Shown piece by piece: positions 55,430-64,000 of a stretch of DNA of 64,000 nucleotides. Every line of letters starts with the position of its first letter. Position 1 is the first letter of the stretch. A model generated the notes under the pieces. The model searched no databases. It was given only the letters and a program-made list of their open reading frames with translations, and had not been told where the DNA came from. Where the stretch lies: assembly GCA_028752905.1 (NCBI GenBank), contig JAQNBH010000007.1, positions 45,865,526-45,929,525 of the forward strand, written 5' to 3'. A program made the translations under genes and the position numbers. The DNA is from Cladorhizidae sp. MBARI D1340-BT2 (lineage: Eukaryota > Porifera > Demospongiae > Poecilosclerida > Cladorhizidae).

Positions 55430-56930
55430 CTTGTGTATGTGACCATAAAAGCACAAGTGGATACCAGGAACCATAATGAAGGCACCTGGATCCCTAACCT
55501 ATATGGTTAAGGCTGGAAGAGGTGTTTTTTTTAAACAGATGTTTATAAAAACATAACTATTTAATACTTAATTCATTTTCAAAGATTATGGTCTCAAAAT
55601 GTAGCCATTCTATATAATGTGCTTTCCAGTGACATTAGAAAAGTGGTGCTGCAATAAAAGACTCATTTCAGTACATGTACCTGCTACAGAGGATCTCGGT
55701 CGCAATTCAGAGGGGAAATGCAAGTTCTGTTTTGGGGACAATGGGACAGCAGATGAGATTGATGGACATCATTTAGATTAATGATTTATGTTGTATATAT
55801 ATAAAAATAATACTAATAATAAAAATAAAAAATAAAATAAAAATAATAATAGGGGCAAAACCACAAAGGTCATTATAAACTCTTGTACCCCAACCACATC
55901 AGGTCTTCAACACTTGCCATTTATGGGGACATATCAGAGTGATGACAGCTTTTTATTCTCCCCAAGATCCAAGATTCCAATTTTATTATTTGCAGGCAGA
56001 CTTGATCAGAAAATGACTGATTGGGGGGGGGGGGGGGGGGGATGAATACAGAGCAATGCAAGAACTTTCAGAATATATATACTAGACAAAAATTGTACTG
56101 TTTTACTGTTTTACGTGATGTCAATGTCAATACATGAACATTACTTGTTCGTAATAAATCAGTTTGAAAAGTACAACACAAACATGAATGACTTGCATGA
56201 CTCTCTGAATTTCAGTTTGGAGTTCAGCACTGTAAGTACAGATATCATCACCACCCAAACTACCAAGAGATGCCAAATATCGTCCATTGGGTATATACAA
56301 CTCACTTGAATCAGAAGCTCGCACGCATACCTCAACCTAGCAATTCTCTGTGTACGACTCCTTTCTTTCTCCCACAAAGATATAGCTCAGACTTATAAAG
56401 CCACGAGCAATTATCACTTGCAAGCACTCGGGCACAGAATGGACTAGGCTGTTCTTGCCATAATGTTCAAATATGGGCAGTAGTGAGCACCTACCCTCAT
56501 TGAATGTAAGCACAGCATGTGAATAGCCAGCCACCTGCACCGGTGGGAGAACTAAAGTCAGCTTTGTACAACAGTTCCAAATGAGAGCATTAACTTAGCC
56601 TCACTGCTGTATGGATCAGTCGTGTTATATTTCCAGCTACACCCATTACAGTCCAAAGACAACATTGTGACTAACCTTCGGTTACCTACACCTTCAGAAA
56701 TGTCTAACACTTGAATTGCAGGTTGGACATTTCACTAAGTCAGCAAGAAGCCCAATAAGGAAGGTTCATCTATGAAACAACATCACCATGCACTGTCACC
56801 AGTGAGTGTGTGTTTATAAATACAATGGATCTAGGTGAAGGACAGCTGAAGTACACACTGGTTATCATGATGCAGACTCTCACTCACCTAGAGAAGTGCA
56901 AGAGATATTGTTATAATTTATGTATCTCGA
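55430..56930. other. Mostly unique sequence with unassigned minus-strand frames
   Basis: An A/T-rich microsatellite lies at 55798-55850 and a G-run at about 56023-56041. On the minus strand 56180-56340 is open (EVCVRASDSSELYIPNGRYL) and 56525-56562 is preceded by an acceptor-like CCACCGGTGCAG. These may be exons of a further gene downstream of the HMG gene, but the splice phases do not close and I call none. Confidence 0.35.
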
Positions 56931-56936
56931 ATCTTA

Positions 56937-56942
56937 TTTATT
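56937..56942 (-). promoter_or_regulatory. Polyadenylation signal of the HMG-box gene
   Basis: AATAAA on the minus strand, starting two bases after the stop codon and overlapping a second (AATAAATAAG). Confidence 0.5.
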
Positions 56943-56943
56943 G

Positions 56944-57051
56944 TTACAGTTCAAACATTAGTAGTTGAAGCAGATGGTATAATTTCTGTTCCATGAGTTC
57001 TTCATTTTGCTTCAAATTTGTTAAAATCTCGCTGTGACTGGACCTAAAATA
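56944..57051 (-). CDS. HMG20-like gene, terminal exon (coiled coil)
   Basis: Acceptor CTTTCAATGAAACAG. Phase 0 start, 35 residues (KQNEELMEQKLYHLLQLLMF near the end), stop at 56944-56946, then AATAAA. The intron before it is 137 bp. Confidence 0.5.
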   Translation of the reverse strand, partial: YFRSSHSEILTNLKQNEELMEQKLYHLLQLLMFEL

Positions 57052-60000
57052 CTGTTTCATTGAAAGAAGTACAAGTCAAAGAATAGCAAGACATATTATA
57101 TATACATCGGCCGCAGCCAAGGTTGTTGATTAACTTTCCTTCTGCAAGAAATGGTTACCAACAAGCTTGGGTATTTAAGGGAAATTACCTCGGCCTCTCT
57201 CAATGTTTGCTGTAGAGTTGCATTCAGCTCCAATTTCATCTTAACCTTGGCTCTCAACACCAAAATACTTTCTGCACAATCTAAGAAGATACAACTATAA
57301 ATAATATAATAATACAGAATAGACTAATAAATAATAATACAGTATACTCTAATAAATAATAATACAGTATAGACTAATAAATAATAATAGAGTATATAAT
57401 AATAGAGTATAGACTATTAACAGTATAGACTAATAAATAATAATACAGTATAGACTAAGGTCTAATAAATAATAATACAGAATAGACTAATAAATAATAA
57501 TATAGTACAGACTAATAAATAATAATACAGTACAGACTAATAAATAATAATACAGTACAGACAAAGTACAGACAAATAAATAATAATAGAGTACAGACCA
57601 ATAAATAATAATACAGTACAGACCAATAAATAATAATACAGTACAGATAATAATACAGTACAGACTAATAAATAATAATACAGTACAGACTAATAAATAA
57701 TAATACAGTATAGACTAATAAATAATATAGGCTAATACAGTATAGGCTAAAAAATAATAATACACAGTACAGACAAATAAAATTATAATAATAAATACAG
57801 AATAGACTTATAAAAATACAGTATATACAGAATAGACTAATGAATAGACTAATAAATAGCATAGACTAATAAATAATAATACAGTATACAGTATAGACTA
57901 ATAAAATTAATAATAGACTAACAGAATAGACTAATACATTATAGACTAATAAATAATAATACAGTATAGAATAATACAGTATAGAATAATATATACAGTA
58001 TAGACTATATAATAAAGACTAATAAATAATAATACAGTATAGACTAATAAATAATAATACAGTATAGACTAATAATAAAATTAATAATAATACAGAATAG
58101 ACTAATGAATAGACTAATAAATAGCATAGACTAATAAATAATAATACAGTATAGAATAATACAGTATAGACTAATATATACAGTATAGACTATATAATAA
58201 AGACTAATAAATAATAATACAGTATAGACTAATATATACAGTATAGACTATATAATAAAGACTAATAAATAATAATACAGTATAGACTAATAAATAATAA
58301 TACAGTATAGAATAATACAGTATAGACTAATATATACAGTATAGACTATATAATAAAGACTAATAAATAATAATACAGTATAGACTAATAAATAATAATA
58401 CAGTATAGACTAATAAATAATAATACAGTATAGGCTAATAAATAATAATACAGTATAGGCTAATAAATAATAATAGAGTATAGCCTAATAAATAATAATA
58501 CAGTATAGACTAACAGTATAGACTAATAAATAATAATACAGTATAGATTAATAATGCAGTATAGGCTAATAAATAGGCTAATAAATAATAATACAGAATA
58601 GACTAACAGAATAGACTAATACAGTATAGGATAATACAGTATAGACTAATAAATAATATATACAGTATAGACTAATAATACAGTATAGACTAATCAGTAT
58701 AGACTAATAAATAATAATACAGTATCAAAATAATAATACAGTATAGCCTAGGGGCACTCATGTACATATACTAGAAATTGTCTTAGTGTCTATATGCCCT
58801 CTACCAGCCCCTTTCTGCACAGGTGCTAAAAATGCAGAGTAATTGAGTTTTCTTTTGGGGGGATAGAAGAATTTTGAGATACCTACCAATTGTCTCCATT
58901 GCAAAAAACAACTTGGAAGTCATAAATGAAGGAAAAGTCTGGACTCTATGAGAGTGGCTGCATCAGGAAGAGTCTGAACTCTCTGAGAGTGGCTGCATCA
59001 GGAAGAGTCTGGGCTCTCTGAGAGTGGCTGCATCAGGAAGAGTGTGGGCTCTATGAGAGTGGCTGCACCAGGAAGAGTCTGGGCTCTATGAGAGTGGCTG
59101 CATCAGGAAGAATCTGGGCTCTCTAGGAGTGGCTGCATCAGGAAGAGTCTGAACTCTCTGAGAGTGGCTGCATCAGGAAGAGTCTGGGCTCTATGAGAGT
59201 GGCTGCATCAGGAAGAGTCTGGGCTCTATGAGAGTGGCTGCATCAGGAAGAGTCTGAACTCTCTGAGAGTGGCTGCATCAGGAAGAGTCTGAACTCTCTG
59301 AGAGTGGGGCTGCATCAGGAAGAGTCTGGGCTCTCTGAGAGTGGCTGCATCAGGAAGAGTCTGGGCTCTATGAGAGTGGCTGCATCAGGAAGAGTCTGGG
59401 CTCTATGAGAGTGGCTGCATCAGGAAGAGTCTGAACTCTCTGAGAGTGGGGCTGCATCAGGAAGAGTCTGGGCTCTCTGAGAGTGGCTGCATCAGGAAGA
59501 GTCTGGGCTCTATGAGAGTGGCTGCATCAGGAAGAGTCTGAACTCTCTGAGAGTGGCTGCATCAGGAAGAGTCTGAACTCTCTGAGAGTGGGGCTGCATC
59601 AGGAAGAGTCTGGGCTCTCTGAGAGTGGCTGCATCAGGAAGAGTGTGGGCTCTATGAGAGTGGCTGCATCAGGAAGAGTCTGGGCTCTATGAGAGTGGCT
59701 GCATCAGGAAGAATCTGGGCTCTCTAGGAGTGGCTGCATCAGGAAGAGTCTGAACTCTCTGAGAGTGGCTGCATCAGGAAGAGTCTGGGCTCTATGAGAG
59801 TGGCTGCATCAGGAAGAGTCTGGGCTCTCTGAGAGTGGCTGCATCAGGAAGAGTCTGAACTCTCTGAGAGTGGGGCTGCATCAGGAAGAGTCTGGGCTCT
59901 CTGAGAGTGGCTGCATCAGGAAGAGTCTGGGCTCTATGAGAGTGGGGCTGCATCAGGAAGAGTCTGGGCTCTCTGAGAGTGGCTGCATCAGGAAGAGTGT

Positions 60001-62480
60001 GGGCTCTATGAGAGTGGGGCTGCATCAGGAAGAGTCTGGGCTCTATGAGAGTGGCTGCATCAGGAAGAATCTGGGCTCTCTAGGAGTGGCTGCATCAGGA
60101 AGAGTCTGGGCTCTATGAGAGTGGCTGCATCAGGATGAGTCTGGGCTCTATGAGAGTGGCTCATCAGGAAGAGTCTGGGCTCTATGAGAGTGGCTGCATC
60201 AGGAAGAGTCTGGACTCTAAACTCACTGTCTGAGGTCTATGCTGGCCTAACACCTGCACACATAAGGAAGGGTTAAACTCACTGTCTGGGGTCTATGCTA
60301 GCCTAACACCTGCACACATAAGGAAGGGTTAAACTCACTGTCTGGGATCTATGCTGGCCTAACACCTGCTAACACCTGCACACTTAAGGAAGGGTTAAAC
60401 TTACTGTCTGGGATCTATGCCGGTAACACCTGACACATAAGGAAGGGTTAAATTCACTGTCTGGGGTCTATGCTGGCCTAACACCTGCACACATAAGGAA
60501 GGGTTAAACTCACTGTCTGGGGTCTATGCTAGCCTAACACCTGACACATAAGGAAGGGTTAAACTCACTGTCTGGGGTCTATGCTGGCCTAACACCTGCA
60601 CACATAAGGAAGGGTTAAACTCACTGTCTGGGGTCTATGCTGGCCTAACACCTGCACACATAAGGAAGGGTTAAACTCAGTGTCTGGGGTCTATGCTGGC
60701 CTAACACCTGCACGCATAAGGAAGGGTTAAACTCACTGTCTGGGGTCTATGCTGGCCTAACACCTGCACACATAAGGAAGGGTTAAACTCACTGTCTGAG
60801 GTCTATGCTAGCCTAACACCTGCACACATAAGGAAGGGTTAAACTCACTGTCTGGGGTCTATGCTGGCCTAACACCTGCACACATAAGGAAGGGTTAAAC
60901 TCACTGTCTGGGGTCTATGCTGGCCTAACACCTGCACACATAAGGAAGGGTTAAACTCACTGTCTGAGGTCTATGCTAGCCTAACACCTGCACACATAAG
61001 GAAGGGTTAAACTCACTGTCCCACTGTTTGGCCATGTCTGTAAGTGAGCTTGAGAGTGACAGAGAAGTCTGCTGACTATCACACATGGGTCTACCGTCAC
61101 TTGAACCAAGTTCCTCATCTGCTTCACTAACCACTCGATTGAGATGTTGCAAAAGAGTTTGCAAATGAAGCTTTCCTGAATAATGAGACTGTTTGTTGAA
61201 CACAGATGTGAAATGTAGTTCACAAAGATTGCAGACAAGTATTCTGTCGTCCGTTTCTCCTTCAAAGCTTTTGCTGATAATGCTGTTTGCTTTTTCCAGG
61301 TTGATTCCTGCCATTGCAACGAAACCAAAAAAAAAGATAAATAACAATCTCTTTAGATAGTTAATTCATTGCATGGACTCGTGCCTTTGTAACAGTCTGC
61401 GAGGTACTTCCTTAGCTCATCAAGATACCTCACTCGATCTGACTTTGCTTTACTATAGAAAACCTGTACAGTATCACAGAGACAGCAACTAATATGACAG
61501 GAATGGGTTCTTATTTTATAGTTCAATGACTGACATACATTCTTCTGCTCTGCATTTAATTCAGACCACATTTTGCCAAGCCTTCTCGAAAGAACTGACA
61601 TGGACTTGGTCCCACATTGCTGCTGCACTGCTATCTTGTTCTCCGACAAGTACAAGCCATACCTACACACAACAGGCCACATAATAAGTTAATGTGAAGA
61701 GGCACTGAACTGGACCTACCCGGTAGCGGGTGGCTTTGGAAGAAGGAGTGTCCCGGGAGCTCTGCGACTCCTTCCTTTTGGCCAGCCACCACCGTGCTTA
61801 CCTTTTCCGACAGAACCATGCCTAGAGATGGTCCTGTCAGATGAGACTCTCTCTCCTGCTTGTGTTGCTAGAGAATGTCATTACAAAGGGCTCAGAATAA
61901 ATAGAACCACACAAACTAATCTTGCCCTAACTGAAATAGCACAAATTATACAAGTCCTCAATGTCTTGTGTGTGTTACATTATTGACGTAGGAAATTTGT
62001 GCCATATATACTTGAGTAACTATGAACCCGAGGCTTTAACACTTCCTTTAGGCTCGTGCTAAATCAACAACATCAAAATGGCACTCACATCTCGCACTAG
62101 GCACCACATCCCGAGATGGTGACGTCGTTTCCAACAACCTCATAATTTCTTCTTCATTTCCCTCATCTTCAGCCAACAAATACATTGGCATCTCTGTGGG
62201 CACTTCTCTTATATCTAATATATATATATTAGAGCAACAATTTTTGTTGGGATTTCTACAATACAAATAATCATATTGCACCATTATCTCTGTGAGAATG
62301 TTCTGAAGCAGACTCCTGTGAATGGGAGGATAAGTTCTGTCTGGCTTTGAACGATGTCATCAAACTTTGGCGAGATAATGCAATCTCTGATTCAGTGGGC
62401 AGTAATGGTAAAGGAGTAGAAAGTGGTACTACTTCTAGCTGTTCCCCATCTGAATGCACACAGTAACATGGTGAAGTCAT
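56944..62480 (-). CDS. HMG20-like protein gene, nine-exon model
   Basis: Exons on the minus strand: 62282-62480, 62089-62214, 61720-61867, 61539-61662, 61379-61463, 61017-61307, 58887-58943, 57189-57280, 56944-57051. Together they give 1230 nt, 409 residues, with all phases agreeing and GT-AG at every joint. Domains: Ser/acidic N-terminus; GGGWPKGR at 134-141; HMG box about 152-222; U1-type zinc finger C253, C256, H269, H275; coiled coil about 335-405. GGWPKGR followed by an HMG box and a coiled coil is the layout of HMG20A/BRAF35, a nuclear DNA-binding partner of the LSD1-CoREST complex. The zinc finger is not in the vertebrate proteins as I know them. Splice sites are predicted by eye. Confidence 0.7.
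57189..57280 (-). CDS. HMG20-like gene, exon 8 (coiled coil)
   Basis: Acceptor TAGTTGTATCTTCTTAG, donor CGAG|GTAATT. Heptad-like CAESILVLRAKVKMKLELNA and TLQQTLREAE. Confidence 0.5.
57290..58745. repeat. AT-rich minisatellite, about 24-bp unit, strongly varied
   Basis: The unit is built from ATAATACAGTATAGACTAAT with AAATA. Many copies are truncated or joined, and blocks recur (for example 57990-58060 and 58175-58240, with TATATACAGTATAGACTATA). It fills the intron between exons 7 and 8 of the HMG20-like gene. Confidence 0.92.
58887..58943 (-). CDS. HMG20-like gene, exon 7
   Basis: Small exon between two array-filled introns: QTFPSFMTSKLFFAMETI. Donor ATTG|GTAGGT is strong; the acceptor (CTCTCATAGAG, at the edge of the 35-bp array) is weak and was chosen because it restores phase. 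A better-looking acceptor at 58912 does not. Confidence 0.4.
58944..60205. repeat. Minisatellite, 35-bp unit, about 36 copies
   Basis: The unit is AGAGTGGCTGCATCAGGAAG plus AGTCTGGGCTCTATG. Variants are CTCTATG/CTCTCTG, GGGCTC/GAACTC, GTGGGGCTG and AGTGTGGG; blocks of the same variant order recur at about 59030-59250 and 59640-59850. Unrelated in sequence to the 35-bp array at 11315. Shares the exon 6-7 intron with the 56-bp array. Confidence 0.95.
60206..61016. repeat. Minisatellite, 56-bp unit, about 14 copies
   Basis: The unit is AAACTCACTGTCTGGGGTCT, ATGCTGGCCTAACACCTGCA, CACATAAGGAAGGGTT. On the minus strand each unit reads GACAGTGAGTTTAACCC, identical to the exon 6 donor region at 61020-61004. 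The array directly abuts that exon. Confidence 0.95.
61017..61307 (-). CDS. HMG20-like gene, exon 6 (U1-type zinc finger)
   Basis: Acceptor TTTCGTTGCAATGGCAG, donor GACA|GTGAGT. Contains CNLCELHFTSVFNKQSHYSG and KLH, a C-x2-C-x12-H-x5-H finger of the U1/matrin type that often binds RNA or DNA. A Ser-rich tail follows. The donor is at the very edge of the 56-bp minisatellite, whose units repeat it. Confidence 0.65.
61379..61463 (-). CDS. HMG20-like gene, exon 5 (HMG box, helix 3)
   Basis: Acceptor GTGATACTGTACAG. Begins VFYSKAKSDRVRYLDELRKY, the typical third helix. The donor (ACGA|GTCCAT) is weak; without splicing the frame would end at a stop at 61353 after 36 codons, giving a short protein without the zinc finger. 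Confidence 0.6.
61539..61662 (-). CDS. HMG20-like gene, exon 4 (HMG box, first part)
   Basis: Acceptor GCCTGTTGTGTGTAG, donor GAAT|GTATGT. Encodes helices 1 and 2 of an HMG box: YGLYLSENK, then SVLSRRLGKMWSELNAEQKN, matching the family pattern LG..W..L....K. Confidence 0.75.
61720..61867 (-). CDS. HMG20-like gene, exon 3
   Basis: Acceptor GACATTCTCTAG, donor CCGG|GTAGGT. Encodes the basic linker with GGGWPKGRSRR and the start of the HMG box (LLLPKPPATG). An earlier GTAAGC donor at the end of HGSVGKG would break the frame of the next exon, so I chose the later one. Confidence 0.65.
62089..62214 (-). CDS. HMG20-like gene, exon 2
   Basis: Acceptor TATATATTAG, donor AGAT|GTGAGT. Acidic stretch LLAEDEGNEEEIMRLLE. 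Phase 1 on both sides, agreeing with exons 1 and 3. The intron before it is only 67 bp. Confidence 0.6.
62282..62480 (-). CDS. HMG20-like gene, exon 1
   Basis: Starts at ATG 62480 (MTSPCYCVHSDGEQLEVV), with an in-frame TGA immediately upstream. The region is Ser/Glu-rich without a domain. The donor is AATG|GTGCAA. A splice acceptor (GTGCATTCAG) also exists at 62450, so an alternative start further upstream is possible. Confidence 0.55.
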
Positions 62481-62894
62481 TCACATCCACTTTAAACAGG
62501 TATAGCTACACCACTAAGCTTAGTTTCAATGGGCAATGTTTATTTCTAGTTAGCATGTAGATTATTAATGGTCACAAAATCACAATTCACAGCAGAAGGT
62601 GAATGGAGAATATCACAGAGACTGATCACCTCTTAAGTACGGAGGTCACAATTCACAACAGAAGGTGAATGGGGAATATCACAGATCACCTCCTAAGTAC
62701 TGAGGTCACTGCGTATAAAGTGGAGAGAGCAACAGCTACTTGTACATACCAATACTTCATTGTACTTTTAGCAACCCACTCCTCTCTCACTATCAACTTG
62801 ACAGGTACAGCAGCATACTTGGCATATTCAAATACCAAATGTTACATTATTACGAAGGAAGAACCTCGAGTTATAGTCATTAAAGAACAGTAAG
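62481..62894. other. Unique sequence with a two-copy repeat
   Basis: CACAATTCACAGCAGAAGGT through CACCTCTTAAGTACGGAGGT at 62581-62646 recurs at 62647-62707 with small changes. It is upstream of the HMG20-like start, so promoter sequence may be here, but no TATA box or other site is clear. Confidence 0.5.
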
Positions 62895-63598
62895 AAGACT
62901 TGAGTCAACTCAATGCAGCTGGTCTGGAACACCACTAACACAGAGTGCGTCAACTCAATGCAGCTGGTCTGGAACACCACTAACACAGAGTGAGTCAACT
63001 CAATGCAGCTGGTCTGGAACACCACTAACACAGAGTGAGTCAACTCAATGCAGCTGGTCTGGAACACCACTAACACAGAGTGGGTCAACTCAATGCAGCT
63101 GGTCTGGAACACCACTAACACAGAGTGCGTCAACTCAATGCAGCTGGTCTGGAACACCACTAACACAGAGTGGGTCAACTCAATGCAGCTGGTCTGGAAC
63201 ACCACTAACACAGAGTGGGTCAACTCAATGCAGCTGGTCTGGAACACCACTAACACAGAGTGGGTCAACTCAATGCAGCTGGTCTGGAACACCACTAACA
63301 CAGAGTGCGTCAACTCAATGCAGCTGGTCTGGAACACCACTAACACAGAGTGAGTCAACTCAATGCAGCTGGTCTGGAACACCACTAACACAGAGTGCGT
63401 CAACTCAATGCAGCTGGTCTGGAACACCACTAACACAGAGTGGGTCAACTCAATGCAGCTGGTCTGGAACACCACTAACACAGAGTGGGTCAACTCAATG
63501 CAGCTGGTCTGGAACACCACTAACACAGAGTGGGTCAACTCAATGCAGCTGGTCTGGAACACCACTAACACAGAGTGAGTCAACTCAATGCACCACTA
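62895..63598. repeat. Minisatellite, 45-bp unit, about 15.5 copies
   Basis: The unit is GTCAACTCAATGCAGCTGGT, CTGGAACACCACTAACACAGAGTGN. The only frequent change is one base (AGTGCG, AGTGAG, AGTGGG). As 45 bp is 15 codons both strands stay open (plus MQLVWNTTNTE; minus 251 codons); the uniformity at the DNA level points to recent expansion rather than coding. Confidence 0.95.
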
Positions 63599-63715
63599 CA
63601 ACACAATGAGCACCCATGTAACTATGAATTACAATGTGTTGATGTTTTAAGCTTAAAAATACGTATAGAGAAGATGAGGGTCAGAGTGAGCATGCAGATC
63701 TAAGCTAACTCACAA
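63599..63715. other. Unique spacer between two arrays
   Basis: No feature recognised. Confidence 0.5.
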
Positions 63716-64000
63716 CTCCTATATTCCACTAGCACATTCCACTAACACCACCAGGCCTATATTCCACTAGCACTAACACCACCTGACCTATATTCCACTA
63801 GCACACTCTACTAACACCACCAGGCCTATATTCCACTAGCACATTCCACTAACACCATCAGGCCTATATTCGACTAGCACATTCCACTAACACCACCTGA
63901 CCTATATTCCACTAGCACATTCCACTAACACCACCAGGCCTATATTCCACTAGCACATTCCACTAACACCACCAGGCCTATATTCCACTAGCACATTCCA
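63716..64000. repeat. Minisatellite, about 38-bp unit, at least 7 copies, runs off the window
   Basis: The unit is CCTATATTCCACTAGCACAT plus TCCACTAACACCACCAGG; variants are CCTGA for CAGG and a 9-bp shorter copy near 63765. Its right end is not in the window. Confidence 0.93.

Noticed and set aside
60206..61016. Telomere-like repeat, because each unit has GGGTTAAAC
   Set aside because: Only one such string per 56 bp and no TTAGGG tandem run.
62828..63583. 251-codon minus-strand frame and matching plus-strand frames
   Set aside because: Produced by a 45-bp (15-codon) repeat. Variation is at one base and is not organised by codon.

Overview
This window is eukaryotic and very probably from an invertebrate metazoan. 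The evidence is spliced genes with GT-AG introns, an HMG20-like chromatin gene, and Tc1/mariner, piggyBac, Gmr1-type Ty3/gypsy and APE-type LINE sequences. A sponge or similar marine invertebrate would fit, but nothing fixes the species. About half of the window is tandem repeat. Roughly twenty minisatellites with units of about 25-78 bp were seen, plus one 100-N assembly gap (22520-22619).

Left third (1-25.6 kb): I can assemble a plus-strand gene of unknown family from short exons with good splice sites whose codon phases all agree: tentative 569-609, then 2588-2721, 3212-3240, 8451-8487, 9163-9254, 11135-11314, 24663-24763, 25052-25154 and 25248-25451, with AATAAA at 25603. Under 1 kb of coding sequence is spread over 25 kb, and nearly every long intron is filled by its own minisatellite. 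The largest is an 11.2-kb array of 35-bp units that begins exactly at the 5' splice site of exon 11135-11314.

Middle (26-54.6 kb): a transposon cluster. Three different LTR retrotransposons all have integrase upstream of reverse transcriptase (gag-[PR]-INT-RT-RH), the Gmr1-like order that is unusual for Ty3/gypsy. Element 1 (28905-34148, plus) is intact: identical 339-bp LTRs, a CCCAT target duplication, a tRNA-Leu-type primer site and one 1473-codon ORF. It sits inside an old LINE relic. Element 2 (34963-40974, minus) is decayed, carries an 885-bp repeat-bearing insert and sits inside a minisatellite. Element 3 (47239 to about 54617, minus) is decayed, contains an APE-type LINE with a 912-codon open frame, and has an inverted LTR/primer-site block at its 5' end. 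Between elements 2 and 3 lie a possible gene 3' end (41812-41998), a two-phase minisatellite, a family of foldback elements, a fragment resembling the C-terminus of an RLE-type retroelement, and a piggyBac relic.

Right (55-64 kb): a minus-strand gene assembled from nine exons (62480 down to 56944) gives a phase-consistent 409-residue protein with a GGGWPKGR motif, an HMG box, a U1-type C2H2 zinc finger and a C-terminal coiled coil, resembling HMG20/BRAF35. Its two large introns are again almost wholly minisatellite, and the repeat unit of one carries a copy of the adjacent exon's 5' splice site. The window ends inside another minisatellite.
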